Shown in pieces: positions 32,080-42,439 of a stretch of 64,000 nucleotides of DNA (its first letter is position 1; each line of letters begins with the position of its first letter). The stretch covers positions 150,968,511 to 151,032,510 of the forward strand of contig OV884059.1 in NCBI GenBank assembly GCA_930367215.1, in the 5' to 3' direction. A program made the position numbers and the translations under genes. Origin of the DNA: Pollenia angustigena. Taxonomy: Eukaryota > Arthropoda > Insecta > Diptera > Polleniidae. The notes below the pieces were generated by a model. It was not told the origin of the DNA and ran no database searches. It saw nothing but the letters and a program-made list of their open reading frames with translations.

Positions 32080-32352
32080 AACAAGTTAGAAAGTATAGTC
32101 GGTTAAACCAGACTTTATGATGCCCTACAATTTGTACCAAATTTTATCAAATCTCTAAATTGCGACCTGTACTTTGCGCACAAGGTTTACATGGACAGCC
32201 AGCCAGCTGGACAAACATCGTTAATTCGACTCAGAAAGAGATTCCAAGCCAATCGGTTTACGTAAAGGTGGGCTAACGACCAATATTTTAGGATGTTACA
32301 GACATCAGCACAAACGCATAGTACGATCTCCACTGTTGTGGTGGTGGTATAA
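32080..32352 (+). repeat. Dispersed repeat D, near full-length copy
   Basis: Starts AACAAGTTAGAAAGTATAGT, contains TGCGACCTGTACTTTGCGCA and ACAAACATCGTTAATTCGAC, and ends CCACTGTTGTGGTGGTGGTA. It is nested inside hAT element 3. Confidence 0.8.
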
Positions 32353-32411
32353 ATATTATATTGTTATGGTAAAAATATTTACCTAATTGATAAAATCGAA
32401 TTAACGGTTGC

Positions 32412-32610
32412 TTAATGTAACCTATTTCTCAAATTACTTTTATCGATGTTTACTTGGCTAAGCACCCTCTCTACTTCAGCATTACACCATGGAAGTGAGA
32501 GAAACCTTATAGTCAATTCTGAAATTTCTTAAACAATTGTTACCGCCTTCATCCCTTTATTGAAATACTTGCAACCAGAAAGAAAAAGCGATGTTTGTGT
32601 GAATCCATTT
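32412..32610 (-). pseudogene. hAT transposase dimerisation-domain remnant
   Basis: On the minus strand one frame reads CKYFNKGMKAVTIV, a stop, then EISELTIRFLSLPWCNAEVE followed by RVLSQVNIDKSNLRNRLH and a stop at 32412-32414. LSLPxxNAxVERVxS is the hallmark of the C-terminal hAT dimerisation domain. An upstream block (about 31960-32060) reads RLGKCCRNNDLPSNYF and may be another part of the same protein. The rest is missing or scrambled by the nested repeat. The orientation and position fit this being the element's own decayed transposase. Confidence 0.8.
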
Positions 32611-33035
32611 TATAAATTTAATAGTGGAATACTGTTCCTTTATTTTGAAAGATGTTTCAGCGTCATAGTTTATAGCGATTTTCAACATTTTTAAAAGTTG
32701 TGTTTTAAATTTAAGGAGTTTTAATTGTTCAAAATGTTTATTTTACTTTTATAATTTTTATAATAAAATAAAAATTATTCTTTTAAAAGAAAAACGCCAA
32801 AAAAATTTAATGGCTAAACAAGTCGAAAAATGGCTAAAAAAATGGCTAATGGCTAAATTCATTTTTTAATGGCTAAACAGGGTGAAAAATGGCTAAATCT
32901 AGCCACTAAATGGCTAAATTGGCAACACTGCCGATATGTGACCACCAGCAAAAGAGGCTAAATAAAACGTAAACATTAATCAAAATATTTTTTTTTAATC
33001 AACACAGTTAATTGAAACAGTAAAAAAATTGTTTA

Positions 33036-33247
33036 ATGGTGTTTTCTTTTCTACAAAAAATGTGACATTTCATTAAAAAAAATGCAATTTGGTGTCTGTT
33101 TCTTAAAAATTTTACTCCCGAAAAGGGTGAGTTTTTTAGAATACAGCAAGCCACCCTCTATGGGAGCAAAATTTTTAAGAAACATACATCAAATTGCATT
33201 TTTTTTTAAATAAAATGTCACATTTTTTGTAAAAAAGAAAACACCAT
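33036..33247. repeat. Long near-perfect hairpin
   Basis: About 85 bp on the left (ATGGTGTTTTCTTTTCTACA, then AAAAATGTGACATTTCATT and TGCAATTTGGTGTCTGTTTC) is inverted on the right, with a loop of about 45 bp centred near 33145. By eye only a handful of mismatches separate the arms. Single-strand folding would give a long stable stem. It is non-coding. Confidence 0.8.
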
Positions 33248-33298
33248 AAAACTTTAAAATATTTAATTATTTTTTTTTTTTCACTTAAGGCAAAGTAA

Positions 33299-33483
33299 TT
33301 GGAACAATTAAAAAAATTGTTTGAAACAGCATTATTGAATTAATTGAACAAGTTTTGGTAAAAATTTGTTCTGTGTATCTGTAAAATATAATACCACAAC
33401 TACACAGAAAAAATTTGCATCACAATTTTTTCATTTAAATCAAGTAATGCTGTTTCAAACAATTTTTTTAATTGTTCCAATAA
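33299..33483. repeat. Inverted repeat joining two MITE ends
   Basis: ATTGGAACAATTAAAAAAAT and TGTTTGAAACAGCATT (33299-33336) recur inverted at about 33446-33483. The axis lies between the two outward-facing ACACAGAAAAAA termini at 33378 and 33402. This is most simply two copies of one MITE family lying end to end in opposite orientation. A second small hairpin, GTTTGTGTGTAT with its complement, is at about 33514-33556. Confidence 0.7.
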
Positions 33484-33687
33484 ATATGCCTTAATTGAAA
33501 ATAAAAATTATAATGTTTGTGTGTATATTTGCAAATATGAAAACATACACACAAACTTAAAAATATTTTAAAATTTCAAACAATTTATTCATTGTTTCAA
33601 TCCAAAGGAAATCGAAATATCGATATAAAAAATAAACGAACTATTTGAAATTAAAGTGACCTTAAGCTCAAGTATAAATAAAGAAGA

Positions 33688-34237
33688 ATAAAATTATGGT
33701 TATCTATCTCACACAGTTTTTTAGTATAGTTGGAATTTTAATTTCTGTTATACGTTTTATATTCGACTCCTTTAAGCAATCCTAAAGCTGAAGTGAAGTA
33801 CTAACTGCATGTAATCCATTTTCCAGCCCGCGAATAATTTCATCAGCATACTGATAAGAACTAATTTGTAAAGTTTTTGTTAGTATTTAAATCAACAATT
33901 AAAAAAAAAGAATGTGAGAATTGTAGAAAACCAAGCAAGTGATTAAATAGCATTCAAGAAAACTTTGTCGTCAATAGCTTTTATACAAGACAACTTATAA
34001 GACAGTGTCGCTCATACTGTCCCACATAGAGCTAAATCGAGGACAACTTATAAGACAAAGTCGCTCATACTGTCACATACAAAGCTGAATAGAAGACAAC
34101 TTATAAGACAACGTCGCTCAAACTGTCGTGCACGACAATTTCCTGTAAATTGTCTTCTAGAAAACCTAAACAACAGGGGACAAGTCTTGGATACATCATT
34201 GACGACGATGTCGTCAACAGCAATCTGGCCAACTGGA
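33688..34237 (+). mobile_element. Element Z, copy A, 5'-truncated
   Basis: Parallels 47602-48440 and 49701-49796 of copy B in the same order: TGGTTATCTATCTCACACAG, CATGTAATCCATTTTCCAGC, three 53-bp tandem units starting GACAACTTATAAGACA (33989, 34042, 34095), AATTGTCTTCTAGAAAACCT and a TGGCCAACTGG end. It lacks the left terminus and the RpL14 insert. The superfamily is not recognised. Confidence 0.75.
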
Positions 34238-34908
34238 ATGTACTAAAAATAATAACAGTTTTGTTATTCGTGTGTTTTTTAACGTTTGCTGAAGTATGGA
34301 CTGATCACTATAAAATCACGCACTGTAATTTCTAGTAAAGGGTACTTTGTAATCCCAAACAAACTTACGAAAGGATTAGTTGTCAAGCGAACTCATAACT
34401 ATATCAGTATTCTCTGCACATGAAGTAAACCTTATTCGTGAATAAATAATTGCTTTAAAAACTTACGTCCGCCTTTAATAAAAGTTATAAAATGAATTAT
34501 ATTTGTTCAGTAGTTCATAAGCCAAATTCGTATTAAAACTAGTTTAACTACGAAGAATTTTTTTTTCAACAGAATTTTCCGAAAAAAATTTGTTTCTCTT
34601 AAATTTTTAAGGATATTTCACTAAAATGTTAGATTTGTAATGTCTATGTTTCAATACACACAGTTAGAAAATTTCATTAAAAAAATAGAAAATTTTTTAT
34701 ATATGCACATATCGTTCATTTTCTGAAACAACGTCATTAGTCAAAAATCGCTAATTTTGACTTAATATCAATAATGCAAAGCAAATCATTCTAAAGAAGA
34801 TATTGTTAATACTTCTTATGAATATATTGAGTTATGACGATTTTGCAGCAAATGAGCGATATAATGAAAAGAATTTTCTATATGGCATATTTTAATATAT
34901 TTTTTTTA
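34238..34908. other. AT-rich DNA without recognisable genes
   Basis: No protein domain, RNA gene or repeat boundary supported. Confidence 0.5.
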
Positions 34909-35370
34909 TAATATATATATAAGAAAAATGAAATGTTGTGTGTTGCTGATCGCATAACTTGAGAACGGCTTGACAGATTTGGACGATTTTGTCTTTAAAA
35001 TGATCGCCATGGTCCAACTTAGGTTTTTATGGAAAGAAAATTTTGCCCCTCCCACTTTTACTCGCACTTTTTTCGATTTACCTAAAATCAGAAAACGGCT
35101 CCATCGATTTGACAAATTTTTTTTCCCAAATGTTCGTATAAATAAAAATTTACAACGCCTACTTTTACGCCCACTTTTTCTTTTTATTTGACTGATTTGG
35201 ACGATTTTTTCTTTTAAATGATCGCCATGGTCCAACTTAGGTTTTTACGGAAAGAAAATATTGCCCCGCCCACTTTTGCGCCCACTTTTTTTGATTTACC
35301 TAAAATCAGAAAACGGCTCCATCGATCATTAGTAATCAGCTACCGAGCGAAGCCGGGGTGGCCAGCTAGT
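34909..35370 (+). mobile_element. Helitron-like non-autonomous element with internal duplication
   Basis: Starts in TATATATATAAGAAAAATG, just before AAATGTTGTGTGTTGCTG, and ends GAGCGAAGCCGGGGTGGCCA followed by GCTAGT, the layout of Helentron-type elements in insects. Inside, about 140 bp is present twice (34972-35112 and 35190-35328): GATTTGGACGATTTT, ATGATCGCCATGGTCCAACT and AATCAGAAAACGGCTCCATC. No Rep/helicase is encoded. Confidence 0.65.
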
Positions 35371-35912
35371 TTTTTATAATTTTAACTTTTTTTCTTATCT
35401 AGTTCTTATCTTTTCGTAGTAAAACGATTTGAGCTTTCTTAATTAATGTAAGAATAGTTATGCCATAATCGCCTTATTAGCATCAGATATGAATTAGAGA
35501 GGAAAGGCTAAAAAATTTTATATTTATTTCATTTGTATGTTAATAAGAACAAAATTCTTTAAGTACACTTAATTTTTAAATTGTTTTTTAATGTAAAATT
35601 TATTTAAATTAATAATAAACTTTTTTTTGTTTTTTTCTTATATCTTTTCAGGTAAATATTTAATCTCATAAATATCATTTAACAAAGTTTTGTAACATGG
35701 TAAGCCTAATTAAATTTTTAAACATATTTTTTTATAAAATTAAGAATTCATCATTTAACAGAATCTAAAAAGAAACATTTTATAGTTTTGTCTAACGGGC
35801 TGTTTTGTTTCTTTTTTCTTTTTTTTTTGGTTGAAAGAAAATTATTATAATTTATTTTAATAATAACAATGAAGAAGCCAGAATAAATTGTTGCAAAAAT
35901 AACAGAAAAAAA
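35371..35912. other. AT-rich DNA without recognisable genes
   Basis: Nothing beyond poly-A/T runs can be supported. Confidence 0.5.
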
Positions 35913-36073
35913 CAAGTAAGAAGGTAAAGACGGTCCAGGCCGACCACTTGATAGCCTACACCACAGTATTTGCAGAAAAATTTTTGAGAGTGAATCCAAT
36001 TTGGAACCCATCGGCAATCATTGTTCCATCGAAAATCAAATTATGTTATAAGATTAAGATTCATAGTTGTTTT
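35913..36073 (+). repeat. Dispersed repeat D, partial copy
   Basis: Begins AACAAGTAAGAAGGTAAAGA with GCCGACCACTTGATAGCCTA, the start of the family. It is followed directly by a LINE 3'-end fragment, which may have inserted in it. Confidence 0.65.
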
Positions 36074-36112
36074 TGCGGCCCTTTGTTCCTACTAGGAACC
36101 ACAGGACATAAT
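36074..36112 (+). mobile_element. 3'-end-only copy of the LINE at 5219-7390
   Basis: TTGCGGCCCTTTGTTCCTAC and GGAACCACAGGACATAATAT match 7321-7360 of the larger copy with a few changes, followed by an AT-rich tail. This is an extreme 5' truncation. Confidence 0.7.
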
Positions 36113-37088
36113 ATATATATAACTATTTATATATCTTTGGTCACATGAAAAAGTCGTTTAAATCGGCAGAAGACAAAGCGTAGTTTTTTTCTCATTAATG
36201 CTACGTTCACAATCAAAAAAACAATTACGTTTTTTCTTCTATCTTTTTTCTTCCCAAAGTATTTCATATATTTTCCTTTCGGTTTTAGAACAAAAATGTA
36301 ACTAACATTTTTTTAAAAATGTAACTAAAGTTGAGTCAACTAGAACTTCAGCAACAATTTGTATGAAATTGTTTCTGACGTTTAAAATAATTTTATTTAG
36401 TTTTGAATGAAAATTTTAACAAAATATTGAAAAAAAATAATAATAAGTGTATAAAATTGTTGTTGCTTAAATTTGCAAACGGTTTCTTAATGCAAAATGT
36501 GCGTGTTTCCAAAAGAAATTGTTGCTCTATTATGAACACCAAGTGAAAATGTTTTTTTGATTGTGAACGAAGCTTAAGTAGTTTCTTATATAGTTTAAGC
36601 AAAAAACTGCTCGAATTAAACTTCAAAAAATCTAAGGATATATGTCAACTAAAATTTTCGACAAAAGCTAATTTTCCATGGTTGCTCAGATATGCACATC
36701 TTTGTGAGAATTTTTCGTCCTTAATTAGTGTGAAAATAGATTTACATGAGAACCTGCCATATGGCCTAATCTTGTGTTGGATCTTAACCACTGCATGACC
36801 ATCTATGCATTTACAAAATGTCCCCGTGTGTTCACAGATATTTCTCGCTCAGGTAGCAATTCGACAAAAGCTATACACTCGCATCTTGTGTCAGGGCCGG
36901 AGCTATATTACCTCAATTGCTAAATTAATATCCAGCATTTTGTAGCATTTGTTGAATAGCAACAGCACCTTAGTAACCTCGATAGGCCGAACTTTCCCAC
37001 AAGGTTGAAAAATCAGCCTTCGAAGACACACTGCCCACGGTTTTTGAGTATTATTCACAGCCCCTACAAAATCCCCTAAAGTATCGCT
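36113..37088. other. Non-coding stretch
   Basis: AT-rich to about 36880; the part after CAGGGCCGGAGC (36893) is less AT-rich. No recognised feature. Confidence 0.45.
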
Positions 37089-37552
37089 TCTTTGAGAAAG
37101 TGTAGTAAAGGCAACTTTCTATTAGAAAAGCAAGGCTGCCGCAAAGACAATCACCCTGAAAGACAATAATCATTTCTCGCAAGAAGCACAGTAACGGGGA
37201 CCTTAACCAATAGTCAGACCGATGCCTTGCATTCACCGAAAGCTTCTGGCTCCGGTAGCACCAGATAAAGAGTTACTCTGAGGAGTACCTCGGCCTCAAG
37301 AAATCAAAAGACTTTCTTTAAGAAAGTGTCGTTCTGTTGCCAGAAAGGCAACTTTCCATTAGAAAAGCAAGGTTGCCGCAAAGACAATCATCCTGAAAGG
37401 CAATAATCATTCCTCGCAAGAAGCACAGTAACGGGGGCCTTAACCAATAGACAGACCGATGCCTTGCATTTACCGAACGCTTCTGGCTCCCGTAGCACCA
37501 GATAAAGAGTTACTCTGGGGAGTACCTCGGCCTCAAGAAATCAAAAGACTTC
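37089..37552 (+). repeat. Tandem duplication, 237-bp unit, two copies
   Basis: About 209 bp from AAAGGCAACTTTCTATTAGA (37107) to AAATCAAAAGACTT recurs from 37344 with few changes. The short lead-in CTTTGAGAAAGTG/CTTTAAGAAAGTG is also repeated. The unit is clearly less AT-rich than the flanks (for example GAGTACCTCGGCCTCAAGAA). No protein domain is recognised on either strand. It may be part of an unrecognised retroelement or a satellite seed. Confidence 0.85.
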
Positions 37553-37959
37553 AAGAGCCTTGTCATTTTGGATGATTATTATATCCCAGGTATACATGCA
37601 CATGATTTGCCCGGAGGGATGTAACACCAAAAAGAGAAATATCCTTGAGATGATCCCTACGCCCCCGGGCGTGCTTCTTAAATTGATGTTAGGGAAGGGT
37701 TTAAACGGGACCTATAGTCAATTTTGGACCTACGTGCACAACTTTTTGTCGATATTATACAAGTTATCATCTCAAATTTGACATCAATATATGTTTATAC
37801 ATTGCTATGGAATTTAAATCTTTTTTTGGAAGTGGTATGTATTTGTATGGGAGCTGTGGACAAATATTGACTGATACCAATAACATTTATTCTATGGTTT
37901 AGGTTGCGCTAGCAAAATTTTGCGCTAAATTTAATCTAATTGCCAACACAATAAGTTGG

Positions 37960-38303
37960 TATATGTGCACAAAAACTCTATTCCAAAAATAAGTTTTAAG
38001 CAGCCCCATGTGCAATTATTGAGCGATGCTCAATATTTTCAATGGGCTTCGTTCTTATGAAAATTAGAACGTACCTATCTGCCAAATTTAATCAATTTAA
38101 CTTTAAAGTTGCGACCTGTACTTTGGCACAAAGTTTTTATGGACTGCCAACTTGCCGGACGGACATCGTTAGATCGACTCGGAAAGTGATTCTGAGTCGT
38201 TCGCTATTCTATGAGTTGGGTCTACTAGAACCAACATTTTAAGGTGTTACACACATCAGCACAAACGCATAATACACCCTCTCCACTATTGTGGTGGGGG
38301 TAT
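37960..38303 (+). repeat. Dispersed repeat D, 3' two-thirds
   Basis: Contains TGCGACCTGTACTTTGGCAC, GGACATCGTTAGATCGACTC and the terminal CCACTATTGTGGTGGGGGTA. The AACAAGTAAG start is missing. The 5' boundary is approximate. Confidence 0.75.
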
Positions 38304-39154
38304 AAAAACTTTATAGCCCTTACAGTGTCTGTTACTAGTTCGTGCTGATAATTATTTTGTTTTCTATTTCAGTTTTTAATAATTTTGTTTTATAAACTAC
38401 AAAAAAAAACAACATTAAATTCTTTCCTCTAAATTTATAACTAATAATTTAGTGTTAAAAGAAGACAAATATGTGCCAACTTACAATACAACACAGTTCA
38501 ACAGTAGTCGTTTTCCTACAACCAGCATAAAATCATAAACCATGAAATTATTAAAAGTTACCCAGTTGTTGTAAAACTATAGAGTAGAATATTCCCACAC
38601 GCCATTAATTAAATTTATGTTTGTTTGGTTGTTTGTTAGAACAAAAATTATATAGTATATTAAAAATTTATTAACCATACCAAAATATGGTTTCGTTTAG
38701 AATATTTTTCAAAATAGACACAAACACGCATTTGTCGTTTTAATAAAACTTTGAAGGGAGAGAAGTTTTTAGTTTTTGGACAATCAATGATAATAAAATT
38801 ACAAAATAAACTTATATAAAATGTTTATGAAGACCAAAAGAAGTCTGTGGGTAAAAATTATTATAACGTGCAGTAGAGAAACCCAAAAGAAACTAAAAAA
38901 GAACTTAGGCTGTGACCCATCAGCTGGCTTTAAATAAAATAAATAAACAAACTATTAAAGGTGTGTTCACACTTATCACGACGACTTAATTGATTTACTT
39001 TTAACATTCTTCTTAATAATTTTATTTCATAACTAAACTTTGTTTCTAAAAACAATTGCAGAAGAATGGAATTAACCAACTTTTAAATGCTGTTCAATTT
39101 AGCAAAACGTTGCGCTATTACTCCATTATTAGGTCGTTTATGATAAATATATAT
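38304..39154. other. AT-rich DNA without recognisable genes
   Basis: No supported gene, RNA or element end. Confidence 0.5.
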
Positions 39155-39607
39155 CAGGGATGGAAATCATGGTAGAAGAGTATTTTTTGACACTTAAGAT
39201 TAATGACCATTTATTTTCTCAGAAATATGTTGCATATATGTTACATGTTATACATGTCGTTTGTACAAAATATATAAAATTTTTTTTGTGCCGGTGGCCT
39301 ATGCAGCCAGTGCTCTATAAATATAAATTTAGTCTTAGAATTTATTCTGTAGATTAAATAAATGAGTAATAATAACAAAAAAATTTTAAATTTTTTCTGA
39401 GAATGCAACATGAAAAACATGTAAACATGTTGCCTGTTTTACGTTCACTTTTATTTACAACTGAGGTACTACTTACTACCATTCGTAATTTTCACAAAAA
39501 GTGCTTAGCACAAAATATAAACCTTATTACTATGGTACGGTCTTTTATGCAGTTAAAATCGCGTTTTATGCCCTTAAAAATGCACTAAATTAGAAATATA
39601 TGCCATT

Positions 39608-39705
39608 GTTGAATCCTTCCACCACATCTTTGAATTGCTAAAAGTTTTCAGCTTAATACGTAACTGCTATCAACCACGTTCCCCACCTGATTATTATAGG
39701 CTGTG
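39608..39705 (-). pseudogene. hAT transposase remnant, CGGBP1-like group
   Basis: On the minus strand the frame reads PIIIRWGTWLIAVTY, a stop, AENF, a stop, then QFKDVVEGFN. The RWGTWLxAxxYYxxNF pattern is characteristic of a hAT-derived protein group that includes CGGBP1-like proteins. The hAT at 52522 carries the corresponding MGAWLDASEFYSKKLRVI. Only about 33 residues remain and two codons are stops, so this is dead. It supports placing both elements in one autonomous family. Confidence 0.65.
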
Positions 39706-39832
39706 GAGGAAGCCATCAATCGAGATACTTCTCTTTTTATGCGGCAACACGCGAAGGTGATTTACAAAATATTTTTTCCCTTAAAAATTCAATAAATAAA
39801 TATCATCGAAGTTGTCTCTTATCTATTGTGCA

Positions 39833-40980
39833 TAGAGTTTTTTTTTCCCGGAGTTTTTCGATTCCCGGGAAAGCGGGAAAAATTTTTAAATTTCCCGGGA
39901 TCCCGGGATCCCGCTCCATACAAATAATACAAAGTAAACTTGGTTTTAATAATGAAAAAAACTTTTATAAACAAACGTGAGGGAACTTGTTTACAAAGTA
40001 AGTAAAATAAATGCTTAAATACTACAAAAATTAATTGAAGATTGAAAGCGGAACTTGAATTATTATTACCTTTGGCTATTATAAGTAAATTCCGTATTAT
40101 GATGATCTAGTTCAAAATAAAATAAGCATAACAATTGAGGTACTCAAGATATGAGATCAAAAAGTAAAATCATAAAATATATAAAATATTTTTACAAATA
40201 TATTAACATTTTTTAACGGCGTAGGAAATTACTTTCTGATACACTCAAAGCGTTTAGTGAGTCGCCAAAGAGTATATTTCTGATTTTGTTTACTGATTAC
40301 CATGTTTCCGAAAAATTTCGTTTACTTTTTTACCGAGGTTGGACAAATAATTAAAAGTGCACCGTTGTTGCATGCTTCTGATGTCAAGGTTGATGCAAAA
40401 AATAGCATCATCCGGACTACTTCTTACAAACTATTTCTTTTCATTAGGTCCATCTGTAATCTTTAGGACAATGTGTTTTTCAAATTGTATGTTTTAGTAA
40501 CTTACACGAGTTTCATTATTTTTTTATTTCGGTTTCCCCGCACTTCCCGGATATATTACCAAGCTCGATTTTTTTTTGTAGATACGACTATGTTGCAATA
40601 ACGGAGCGATATGTTTATGTATATCCTATTTTTAAGACTTGTCCATGGTCAATGAGAATTTACTGCCTGCATCTTATTTTGAATTTATGTTCTTTATCAA
40701 TTCATCACTTCACTAAATTTATTAATTATCAACTGTTGCACTGCCCATTCTGCTTTTAATAGATTTATTGCCGCAGGAGACATTGATTTACGTTTGTACA
40801 CATTTCTTATAATTGATCTAATCGACAACCCATCCACAGATGCTAATTTTTAGAGAAAAGAAAACTAAATTTCAGAGTAAAAATAGCTGTTTTCTGAAAC
40901 TATGAAGAACTTTTTATTTCCCGGGATCCCGCAACAAAAATCCCGGGAAAACGGGAAATATAATTAGTGAAGAAACCCTA
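39833..40980. mobile_element. hAT element 4 with TAGRGTTT ends and CCCGGG-rich arms
   Basis: Inserted in hAT element 6 with a perfect 8-bp target duplication, ATTGTGCA, at 39825-39832 and 40981-40988. The ends are TAGAGTTTTTTTTTCCCGG and (complement) TAGGGTTTCTTCACTAATTA. Subterminal TCCCGGGATCCCG and TCCCGGGAAA motifs occur on both sides (39848-39915, 40918-40960). A transposase N-terminal remnant is on the minus strand. Confidence 0.9.
40698..40848 (-). pseudogene. hAT transposase N-terminal remnant
   Basis: The minus strand reads KLASVDGLSIRSIIRN, then VYKRKSMSPAAINLLKAEWA and VQQLIINKFSEVMN before a stop. The DGLSIRxIxR pattern resembles the early region of hAT transposases, ahead of the catalytic core. 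The nearby downstream part of the element (40190-40600) shows no recognisable continuation. Assignment rests mostly on the element's clear hAT target duplication. Confidence 0.5.
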
Positions 40981-41439
40981 ATTGTGCATCATTATGCATT
41001 TTAAAAGAAACCATTAAAAACGAGTTTCAAAGTTTTTATTGGGACTTTTTTTAAAATATGCAATTATACACTAACATATCGATGACATTTTACTGCAAAT
41101 TCCTTGATTCTGAAAGACATTTAGTGTATAGTAATCTCAGACTGACGACAGCAAATATGCATTTGCATAAAAGTCCGGACCATTCTATATTAAAATGGAA
41201 ATATGGGGATTTCCGTCAAAAGGTCCACCGTGACCGAAAATTTAAAACTTATTAATAGCTGATTATTTTACGATATTGTTATAGAGAAATATTTAGATTT
41301 TACTAATTTTATAAATTTACCCACTTAGATGAACAATCAGACTGCAAAGTTGTGCAAACGTAATTTCTTATTTTATTGTATGTTTTCTTTAACATTATCT
41401 TCCTTAAAAGAGGTGATATTTGATAAAAATTATTCCAAA

Positions 41440-41985
41440 AAAATGTTCTTGCATGGTCTGTAATCTAAGGAAGAGTTCGAAGAAAAATATGGTATTCGGA
41501 TTAATGGTAAATTTTTATTTTATTTTAATCTTCATTTAGTTAAATTATTATGGAAAAATTTCACGTTCAAAATGTCACGTATCGACCCAAATTTTGGCTT
41601 AAAAAAAAAGAAAATACAGAAGATTTTGGAATCAAACCAAAGACATTTTAATGTTACATTGCTACGTAAAATTCTCAAAGTAGTTTGACTAAAAAATTGT
41701 GCCAGGTGTCGCTGAATTATGCCTTTTTATACATATTTTTATACATTTTATATTTTAAACTTCTATTTTTTCACGTTCGAACCGCTACTTGTTTTGCCAT
41801 TATCTTTGACCTAGAATCGTGCCCTGCATAACCTTTAGCATAGATAACAGTGCTTTCTTAGTGCCATAATTTAAGGGTTAAGAGAACGTAAAAATATTTG
41901 TTGTTTTAAATGTTATTGCATTTTGGATGCGTACGACTGTCACGTTCAATACTTTGGATTTACCCATATGTACCAGTAACTATTA
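41440..41985 (+). repeat. Diverged repeat T, copy 1
   Basis: Blocks TCACGTTCAAAATGTCACGT, TGTGCCAGGTGTCGCTGAA, GCCATTATCTTTGACCTAGA and CACGTTCAATACTTTGGATT recur in the same order, with changes, at 43800-44222. There CACGTTC is replaced by CCCGTTT. Non-coding; class unknown. Confidence 0.6.
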
Positions 41986-42103
41986 TTATGTATATTATTT
42001 GATTTTAATTTTTTTCACGTAGTTAGTGGTGCCACAAAGTGTTTCTATTCATTATTTTTATAAGAAAAAAGAAATACCTACCTATTTCCACTTTCCATCC
42101 CTG

Positions 42104-42439
42104 ATTTCTCCACATAGTTCTTTTAAAATACACAGGGTCTCCACCTAACAAATATTTGTCTTGCCAATGTCGGCAATGTCTATATAAATAAACTCCAATA
42201 TTTTTGTCAGCGTTTTTTTATACAAAGATTGTCGTTTGTTATGACAAAAAATTGTCAGGTGAAGAAGCCATGTTAGAAAAATTAAAAAAAAAATAGAGCG
42301 CCATACGACTGTTAAATGTTCTTGCGTTATTTTCTTTTTGTTATTTCATAACAAACAGTGTTCACACTATTATACATTTTAAATTTATTATGTAATACTC
42401 AGTATTATAGTGTAAAAGGGACTTAAGCAAACTAGTAAT
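42104..42439. other. Non-coding stretch
   Basis: AT-rich, no supported feature. Confidence 0.4.

Larger units (their letters stand above)
31689..32930. mobile_element. hAT element 3 with ATGGCTAAA subterminal repeats
   Basis: Ends are CAGTGTTGCCAA at 31689 and TTGGCAACACTG at 32930. A perfect 8-bp target duplication, CCGATATG, is at 31681-31688 and 32931-32938. AAATGGCTAAA is repeated several times near both ends (31715-31785 and 32810-32920). A transposase C-terminus remnant lies on the minus strand and a repeat D copy is nested at 32080-32352. Confidence 0.93.
31512..33378. mobile_element. MITE with ATACACAGAAAAAAT ends, hosting a hAT
   Basis: ATACACAGAAAAAAT at 31512 and the complement of ATACACAGAACAAAT near 33364-33378 are inverted; the family resembles 3900-4570. 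It is interrupted by hAT element 3 (31689-32930) and contains long hairpins on the right. A second terminus of the same type, ACACAGAAAAAATTT at 33402, faces away just outside. Confidence 0.55.
39531..41184. mobile_element. hAT element 6, degraded, AAATATGC family
   Basis: Left end ATGGTACGGTCTTTTATGCA and right end (complement) ATGGTCCGGACTTTTATGCA are inverted with two mismatches. The right arm shares ATATCGATGACATTTTACTG and AAATATGCATTTGCAT with hAT element 5 (53575-53680). A transposase remnant is on the minus strand, and another hAT (39833-40980) is nested inside. No target duplication is clear. Confidence 0.6.
39155..42103. mobile_element. Candidate outer element with CAGGGATGGAAA ends
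   Basis: CAGGGATGGAAATCATGG at 39155 faces CCACTTTCCATCCCTG ending at 42103, an inverted pair of about 12 bp. It would enclose the hAT remnants at 39531-41184. Flanking 8-mers do not match, so this boundary is tentative. Part of its left arm (39215-39525) is shared with 56465-56765 (AGAAATATGTTGCAT, GTTACATGTT, CGTTTGTACAAAA). Confidence 0.35.

Noticed and set aside
33989..34150. Tandem 53-bp units as a CRISPR-like array
   Set aside because: Units are directly adjacent without unique spacers and the genome is eukaryotic; they are internal repeats of element Z.
39155..42103. Full hAT with CAGGGATGG ends and target duplication
   Set aside because: The ends are inverted but the flanking 8-mers differ, so only a low-confidence candidate is listed.
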